Below, in pieces: positions 58,971 through 64,000 of a DNA stretch of 64,000 nt. A model generated the notes under the pieces. The model saw nothing but the letters and a program-made list of their open reading frames with translations. It was not told the DNA's origin and did no database searches. Position numbers and translations under genes: made by a program. The DNA is taken from positions 186,001 through 250,000 of the forward strand of contig NZ_KE150458.1 in assembly GCF_000411455.1 (NCBI RefSeq), in the 5' to 3' direction. The number at the start of each line of letters is the position of its first letter. Position 1 is the first letter of the stretch. The stretch is from Microbacterium sp. oral taxon 186 str. F0373 (GTDB taxonomy: Bacteria; Actinomycetota; Actinomycetes; Actinomycetales; Microbacteriaceae).

Positions 58971-61900
58971 TCATGGCTTTGCCCCGGTCGCGTACACGAG
59001 CGGCGCGAGGACAACCTTGACGTCGGCAGCTCGAAGCGGTGCGCCGTCCAGAACTGCGGACATGACCGGAGCTGTGCACCCCGCCACTGCATCCGGCAAG
59101 GTGACGTTCGCGAAGTCGAAGTCTCCGGATGACGGTACGGCTGGTGTCATGTACCGGTTGCCGTCCTCGCAGTCGAAGACGATGCTCAACAGGGGCATGT
59201 TCGCGTCGACGTTGACCTGGAAGGTCCTCGGGGCGGATGCACTGATGCGTGCGATGGGCCATGTCGTTGTGATTCGAGTGGCCGACATCTGCGGGCTGAA
59301 GACCGTTCGGTTGCTGTCTCCGATGGTGGTGACCATCGCTGACGGCGCCGCGGAGTCACGCCCCAGCTCGCCGGAGGTGTTCATGCCCCACGTCCAGACC
59401 GAACCGTTGACGTCGAGAGCAGCCACATGCCGGGTGGAGGTGGCGACGTTGGTGAAGACCACCGCTGTCGGTGCGCTCGAGTCCACGCCGTAGGTCTTCA
59501 ACGCGCTTGCGCCCGTCACTAGTGCGAAGGCGCCGCCCGACCCGCTGATGCTCTTGCTCTGTCCCGGCGACGCAGGCAGCGAAGGCCAAGGCGCCGGACC
59601 CCAGGTCGTCATGCCCGACGTTGACTGAAGAGCTGTGAAGCTCGTCCCCGCGACTGCGGCGATGATCCCTTGCACGGCGGAACGGAACGGTGTGATCCGA
59701 CTCGTCGACGCAGTGGGTGTACCGAGCTGCTTGCTCTCGTTGGCACCCCAAGAGAAGGCGGTTGCGCCGTCGCGGCTCACCGCGACTCCATGCGCGGCGC
59801 CCGCTGCGACGATGCTGTACGAGCCCACGATGCTCATTCGCTGCGGCAGTCGAGTGTCGAAGGTGCGCCCGTTGCCGGCGTTGATGCCCGATCCCCACGC
59901 CCAGACGGCTCCGTCCGAGGTCGTCGCGAGGACCGTCCTCAGTCCTACGGAGACGCTCGTGAACCGCGCCGCGGAGCTCACCAATGCCGCCGTCAGGGAG
60001 TTGGTGTTCGTGCCGAGACCGTTCATGCCGTCCAGGCCGGCGCCCCACATCCAAAGGTGGCCGTTGCTGTCGATCGCCGCGGTGTTCGAGCCACCAGCCG
60101 CGATTGAGGCGAAGCGGACCGGGCCACTCTTCGCATACGCGGGTGAGTTGGCGGTGATGGTGGTTGCCCACGGGCTCGCCGTGGTGAAGTCGGCCGCGTC
60201 AGTGGTGGATCCTCGGCCAAGTTGCCCTTCGGCGCCGGAGCCAGTAACCCAGACAGCGCCGGTCGAGGAGACCGCGATCGTGTTCGTCGTCCCAGCGGCT
60301 ACAGCGACGACCGTCCTGCCAGAGAGAACCTTCGTGGGCGTCGCGGAAGCGGCCGAGCCGGCGCGGCCGCCGCTGACGTCGCCCCATGCCCAGACATCGC
60401 CGATGTTGTCCAGCGCCACTGTGTGGCTTGCGGTGGCGTCGATGGCGATGAAGGTTGCCGCCGTCAGACCCGGCATCTCCGTGGGGGTGAGGGCAGGGCG
60501 TCCCAGCCCGTTCGTCGTCGGGTTCGCGCCCCAGCTGTACAGCTTGCCGGTTGCGGTCAGGAGGGTCGATGAGTCGGCGCCGCCGTCAACCGCGACCACT
60601 GGTGTGCTCGAAGGCCATCCGATCGCAACGGGGACTGTCCTGGGGGCGCTCTGATCACCGATGCCCAGCTGGCCGCCGGCGTTCTTGCCCCACGTGAAGA
60701 TGGCTTGTGTTTCGCGAACCGGATCGACAGCTACGGCGAGGGCGTGCTCCGCGCCTGCCCCGATCTGCACCACGCTCTGGGTCGCGAGGACATTTCCTGC
60801 GACGTCCCGATCAATCGTGGACCCGTCGCCCAACTGTCCAGAGTTGTTCCGTCCCCAGGTCCAGACAGTTCCGTCCGCGGCCAGCGCCATGGAGAAGTCG
60901 TCGCCCGCTGCTACATCGACAAATCCGACCCCCGTGGGCAGCCCCTGAACCTCAACAGGAGCGGCGGAGCTTGTCCGTGTGCCGTTTCCGAGCTGACCGA
61001 AGTCGTTTGCTCCCCATGCCACGACGCGCCCAGTGTCGCGCGTGATAGCTACGACGTGACGGCCGCCCGCGGCGACGCTCGAGTAGGACCCCGCTACCGC
61101 CTTCGGGGAGGTCGTGGAGGAGGTGACGCCAAGTTGCCCACTGGAGCTGACGCCGGATCCGACGGTTGTGCCGAGCCGTCCGCCGACAATCACGAAGCCG
61201 TTGCCGGCTGTCACCGAGCTCGCCTTCTCGGAGTAGCTCGCCGACGCCTTCACGACCTTGCCCGTCGCTGGCAAAGCAGTGCTGTTGTTGCCGAGCTGAC
61301 CGGCGAATGCCGCACCGAAGCTCCAGACCGTGCCGTCGTCGCCGAGTGTCACGGTGTGCGCGCTGCCGACGGCAACCGCCGTGACAGTTGCTCCGCCGTT
61401 CGAGCGAATGCGGTTCTGTGTTGCGAAGTCACGCGGCGCCGCTTCCGCATCCCCGGTTCCCCAGAGGCCGGGGGAGCCTTCTCCCCAGAACCACAGTCGA
61501 TTTGTGGTGTCGATCGCCCATCCGCTGTTTCCTGCAGCGAGGACCTTGTCGAAGCGCGATGCGTCCACGACCAGGCCCGGAAGCGTTCGTCCGCCGATGG
61601 ACCCATCGCCAAGAACGCGGTTGCTGTTCGCGCCCCAGGAGTACAGCTCTCCACTTCGAGTGACAGCGAGGGTCGTCGCGCCGTTGGACGACACGCTTCG
61701 GATGAGGAGATTCGAGGCTGCGCGTACGGGAAGTCCCGCGCCCCTGTTGTCGCCGTTGCCCAACTGACCATTGCCATTCGCGCCCCACCCGTAGAGGCGA
61801 CCGTAGGCGTCGATGGCGAACGATGTATCCAAAGATGCGGAGACGCTGACCACAGCGGCCCCGAATGATGTCGGAGGGAGCTTCGTGGGTGCCGTAGCTG

Positions 61901-63029
61901 TGGTGGTGGAACCGAGTCCGAGAGCGGGGGACTCGCTCTGCCCCCAGCTGTAGACCACACCGCTGTCGTCGACTGCGAGCTGATGCGTCCCGCCGACGGC
62001 GACGGACGTAAACCGGGTGGATGCCGCTGATCCGGGCGTTTCTCCGGTGGGGATGATGCGTGTAGGGACGGACGCGTCGACTGTGCCGGCACGCCACTTG
62101 CCGGCTGCTGATCCCCAGCAATACAGGCCGCCGTTGGTGTCGATTGCGCACGCGTGAGAAGCTCCTGCCGACACCGACAGCCATTCGGTGCTCGTGTCGG
62201 TGATCTTCGGCTTCGTCACAGTCGAAGAGGACCCGTTTCCGAGCCGGCCATTGGAACCCAAACCCCAGGACCAGAGGTGACCGTCCTCGTCGATCGCGTA
62301 CATCGAGTTTGCGCCGGCCGCGACGCTGCGGAAGGTGGTGGTCAGTCCGGTGAGCGCGGCGGGGGTGTTCACGGGCCCCGTGCCGCCTCGTCCTGCCTCA
62401 CCGTTGGCGTTCGCACCCCAGGTCCACAGCTTTCCGTCTCGGTCGATTGCGACGGCGTTGCCATCGCCGACGGCGACGTCCTTCCAGTTGAGTTCGGAGG
62501 AATCGGCGATGTTCGCGGACCCGTCGAGCATGGAGATGCCCTTCACCTTGGGGAAGGTTTCGGACATCGATAGCGTCGAGGTCTCGGTCGCCGAGACGCA
62601 GTTGGTCGCCGCCGCCGAGCAGTCTGCGATGCTGCCCCACTTCCCGCCCGCGTACTTCGGCGCGCTCACGGTCACCGTCGCCGTGCTGGTTGCGGTGTTC
62701 AGTGTCAGGCTGCGTTGCGCCTGGACGGCTGTACCTGCGATGTTGACGCTGATATCAGTGGTCGTGGGAAGCGCGGACAAGGCGGTGTAGCCCTTCGCTG
62801 CCTCCCGCATCGCAGTGGCACTGATTGTGGATGCGAGCTCCCCGTTGACCTTCTGCTGTTGCATGGACGTCATGGCTGACTGCAGGCCGCCGCCGAACGC
62901 CATGCTGATGATGGCGAAGACGACAACGGCGCCGAGCAGAAGGAGCGGCTGGGAGGCTCCGCGATCGTCGCTGGCGAGACCGCGGAGCCTCGAAAGGAAC
63001 CGCGAGCGGTGAGTATGTGACGAGATCAT
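58971..63029 (-). CDS. Pilin-headed RCC1-repeat giant protein
   Basis: 1352 residues. SDDRGASQPLLLLGAVVVFA (residues ~20-39) is the pilin-type N-terminus, followed by a polar helix (SMQQQKVNGELASTISATAM). From about residue 180 to 1290 there are about twenty RCC1-type units with WG.N..GQLG signatures, enough for two or three seven-bladed beta-propellers. RCC1 propellers in bacteria occur on exported proteins of unknown role. A propeller carried on a pilin helix is unusual. Confidence 0.75.
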   Translation of the reverse strand: MISSHTHRSRFLSRLRGLASDDRGASQPLLLLGAVVVFAIISMAFGGGLQSAMTSMQQQKVNGELASTISATAMREAAKGYTALSALPTTTDISVNIAGTAVQAQRSLTLNTATSTATVTVSAPKYAGGKWGSIADCSAAATNCVSATETSTLSMSETFPKVKGISMLDGSANIADSSELNWKDVAVGDGNAVAIDRDGKLWTWGANANGEAGRGGTGPVNTPAALTGLTTTFRSVAAGANSMYAIDEDGHLWSWGLGSNGRLGNGSSSTVTKPKITDTSTEWLSVSAGASHACAIDTNGGLYCWGSAAGKWRAGTVDASVPTRIIPTGETPGSAASTRFTSVAVGGTHQLAVDDSGVVYSWGQSESPALGLGSTTTATAPTKLPPTSFGAAVVSVSASLDTSFAIDAYGRLYGWGANGNGQLGNGDNRGAGLPVRAASNLLIRSVSSNGATTLAVTRSGELYSWGANSNRVLGDGSIGGRTLPGLVVDASRFDKVLAAGNSGWAIDTTNRLWFWGEGSPGLWGTGDAEAAPRDFATQNRIRSNGGATVTAVAVGSAHTVTLGDDGTVWSFGAAFAGQLGNNSTALPATGKVVKASASYSEKASSVTAGNGFVIVGGRLGTTVGSGVSSSGQLGVTSSTTSPKAVAGSYSSVAAGGRHVVAITRDTGRVVAWGANDFGQLGNGTRTSSAAPVEVQGLPTGVGFVDVAAGDDFSMALAADGTVWTWGRNNSGQLGDGSTIDRDVAGNVLATQSVVQIGAGAEHALAVAVDPVRETQAIFTWGKNAGGQLGIGDQSAPRTVPVAIGWPSSTPVVAVDGGADSSTLLTATGKLYSWGANPTTNGLGRPALTPTEMPGLTAATFIAIDATASHTVALDNIGDVWAWGDVSGGRAGSAASATPTKVLSGRTVVAVAAGTTNTIAVSSTGAVWVTGSGAEGQLGRGSTTDAADFTTASPWATTITANSPAYAKSGPVRFASIAAGGSNTAAIDSNGHLWMWGAGLDGMNGLGTNTNSLTAALVSSAARFTSVSVGLRTVLATTSDGAVWAWGSGINAGNGRTFDTRLPQRMSIVGSYSIVAAGAAHGVAVSRDGATAFSWGANESKQLGTPTASTSRITPFRSAVQGIIAAVAGTSFTALQSTSGMTTWGPAPWPSLPASPGQSKSISGSGGAFALVTGASALKTYGVDSSAPTAVVFTNVATSTRHVAALDVNGSVWTWGMNTSGELGRDSAAPSAMVTTIGDSNRTVFSPQMSATRITTTWPIARISASAPRTFQVNVDANMPLLSIVFDCEDGNRYMTPAVPSSGDFDFANVTLPDAVAGCTAPVMSAVLDGAPLRAADVKVVLAPLVYATGAKP

Positions 63030-63064
63030 CCCAGTCCGATCCGAGCAAGAGACTTATCCGCTGC

Positions 63065-63078
63065 CCACCCCTGCGGCA
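63065..63078 (-). promoter_or_regulatory. Motif B promoter with 30-nt leader
   Basis: Minus-strand TGCCGCAGGGGTGG. Predicted start 63059, 30 nt before the ATG ending at 63029. Confidence 0.6.
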
Positions 63079-63092
63079 ACCAGGTGTCGGCG

Positions 63093-63680
63093 TCAGGCGT
63101 AGACGGCGAGAGCAGCCACGCCGGCGAGGAACAGCCCTGGCGCGAGCGGTACCGGCTCGTTCACCCGCATCCGTCCGAGCTGATGCAAGGCCATGGTGAT
63201 GCCGAAGCTGGCGAGGAGAACCGAGGACGCCACGAATGCCGCAGTAGGCAGCTGCGCGCAGGGCGTTGTTGCGGCGAGCACCAGGCTGGGGAGCGCTTTG
63301 ACATCACCGGCGCCCGTGCCGCCGAACGAATACGCGGCAAGCATGATCAGGCCTGTTGCGAAGGCACAGATGAGAGCGGGAAGCGGAGCTCCGCCGGCGG
63401 CCCAACCGGACAGGGCGCCAGCTGCGAGCCCGATGCTGACCGCGTTGGGGATCCGCATCGTTCGCAGGTCTATGACGGCGGCGGCACCGAGAAGGGCAAC
63501 TGTCGCGGCCAAGGCCGGCGGGGCGGTGTGCCCGCCGACGACTAGGCCAAGAAGGGCCAGGAACCCGGCGGCCGCGGCCGCTCCGATACGGGATCGAAGT
63601 GCGCGCGAGCCGTCGAAGTGAAACGCGACGCCCGCGCTCATCGCAGAGACGAGGACGACGGTAGCTGGCCAGCTCAGCAT
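63093..63680 (-). CDS. Prepilin peptidase (A24-type aspartic protease)
   Basis: 195 residues from ATG 63680 (an in-frame GTG lies two codons earlier). Hydrophobic throughout, with about six helices. The two catalytic aspartates are D71 in AVIDLRTMRIPN and D126 in GTGAGDVKAL, the A24 family signature. The short form lacks the methyltransferase part of PilD, as in TadV/CpaA-type enzymes. It would cut the N-termini of the pilin-headed proteins next to it. Confidence 0.85.
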   Translation of the reverse strand: MLSWPATVVLVSAMSAGVAFHFDGSRALRSRIGAAAAAGFLALLGLVVGGHTAPPALAATVALLGAAAVIDLRTMRIPNAVSIGLAAGALSGWAAGGAPLPALICAFATGLIMLAAYSFGGTGAGDVKALPSLVLAATTPCAQLPTAAFVASSVLLASFGITMALHQLGRMRVNEPVPLAPGLFLAGVAALAVYA

Positions 63681-63715
63681 GTCCACGCAGCCCTACTGCT
63701 CGCACGATCTCGCAT
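63674..63715 (-). CDS. Leader peptide before prepilin peptidase
   Basis: 13 codons (MRDRASSRAAWTC) from an ATG exactly 5 nt after motif B. Its stop overlaps the peptidase start region (ATGCTGA), so translation of the leader would couple to the peptidase. Confidence 0.4.
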   Translation of the reverse strand: MRDRASSRAAWTC

Positions 63716-63720
63716 GGTCC

Positions 63721-63734
63721 CCACCCCTGCGGCA
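63721..63734 (-). promoter_or_regulatory. Motif B promoter
   Basis: Minus-strand TGCCGCAGGGGTGG, 5 nt before the leader-peptide ATG. Confidence 0.6.
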
Positions 63735-63780
63735 CGACAAAGGGGCGGCTCACGCATAAGCGAGCCGCCCCTTTGTCGTG
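63733..63780 (-). terminator. Strong terminator
   Basis: Perfect 19-bp stem (63733-63751 with 63762-63780), with an AAAGG/CCTTT run, at the end of the gene that enters from the right edge. Confidence 0.8.
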
Positions 63781-63784
63781 GAGG

Positions 63785-64000
63785 TCAGTTGGTGACGGTG
63801 ATCGGTGTCCCCGAGCCGGCCAAGACCGTCGCGAGGGTGTGGGTGGCGGCCGGAGTGCCGGTCGTCCCGACCGAGAAGCCCGAGAGTCCGGTGAGAACAC
63901 CAGACGCGCTGATCGTCACCGTCCCACCCGAAGGCGAGGTGAAGCTGATCGCGCTCATGAGGTCGCTGCCGACCTGCTTGGCGTTCGAGACATACACCGC
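63785..64000 (-). CDS. Structural protein, N-terminus outside window
   Basis: The last 71 residues of a protein entering from the right edge. SAISFTSPSGGTVTISASGV and a Ser/Thr/Gly-rich end resemble pilin or repeat-rich surface proteins. Too little is present to name it. Confidence 0.5.
   Translation of the reverse strand, partial: AVYVSNAKQVGSDLMSAISFTSPSGGTVTISASGVLTGLSGFSVGTTGTPAATHTLATVLAGSGTPITVTN

Noticed and set aside
60000..62500. RCC1 repeats as possible CRISPR or DNA tandem repeat
   Set aside because: The repetition is at protein level only, with variable DNA and no spacers.

Overview
The window reads as a high-GC actinobacterial mobile replicon or large integrated element (megaplasmid, ICE or phage-plasmid; a Microbacteriaceae-like host is my guess from style only). 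Genes are dense, with many 4-base stop/start overlaps. There is no rRNA, ribosomal-protein operon or core metabolism. Most genes are small and unrecognised, and there are four IS insertions. I see no capsid, terminase, portal, relaxase or replication-initiation gene, so the type of element stays open.

Layout. 1-9.9 kb: a truncated tagged protein, a secreted DUF2690-like protein, small operons, a multi-HTH protein, then a minus-strand block with a DUF4031-DUF4326-exonuclease fusion, a pilin-like membrane protein, a HerA-type ATPase and an AAA+ ATPase. 9.9-19.5 kb: IS256 copy 1 inside a small L7/L12-like gene, many small genes including a Pth2-like peptidyl-tRNA hydrolase, an IS3 element and a DNA methyltransferase. 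19.6-24.8 kb: a 1596-residue DarB-like methylase-helicase and an HNH protein. 25.2-30.1 kb: an array of 29 recognisable tRNAs whose anticodons cover all 20 amino acids (counting CAT as Met), with two hammerhead ribozymes between tRNAs. 30.1-35.8 kb and 41.3-50.4 kb: HNH and phosphoesterase genes and most of the tagged proteins. 35.9-41.1 kb: two convergent pilin-like proteins, an IS5-family element in the tail of another gene, and a secreted NucB-type DNase. 43.9-48.1 kb: IS256 copy 2 and a 920-residue coiled-coil protein. 50.5-54.2 kb: an AlbA_2/Schlafen-type protein, small membrane proteins and a lipoprotein. 54.3-64 kb: a minus-strand surface-structure cluster with three large pilin-headed proteins (Cys-paired repeats, ChW-like, RCC1), a prepilin peptidase and part of another structural protein.

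Two dispersed short motifs organise expression. Motif A (CCGTGCATGTG) occurs 21 times, mostly with exactly 6 nt before an ATG or GTG, where an extended -10 element of a leaderless promoter would sit; six variant copies precede tagged genes. Motif B (TGCCGCAGGGGTGG) occurs 12 times, either 5 nt before a start codon or before a 29-31 nt leader with a Shine-Dalgarno sequence, mainly on pilin and membrane genes. Copies of both occur upstream of the tRNA array, and one motif A lies between tRNAs, so they act as transcription rather than translation signals (inference).

Ten proteins share a ~32-residue N-terminal tag (HPRGQ..N.GQF..K.N.AP) in front of unrelated C-terminal parts (DUF262, LRV-like repeats, zinc ribbon, unknown), which suggests a common targeting or recruitment signal. 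The tag family, the two promoter classes, the ribozyme-punctuated tRNA array and the RCC1/ChW pilin-like apparatus are the most interesting content.
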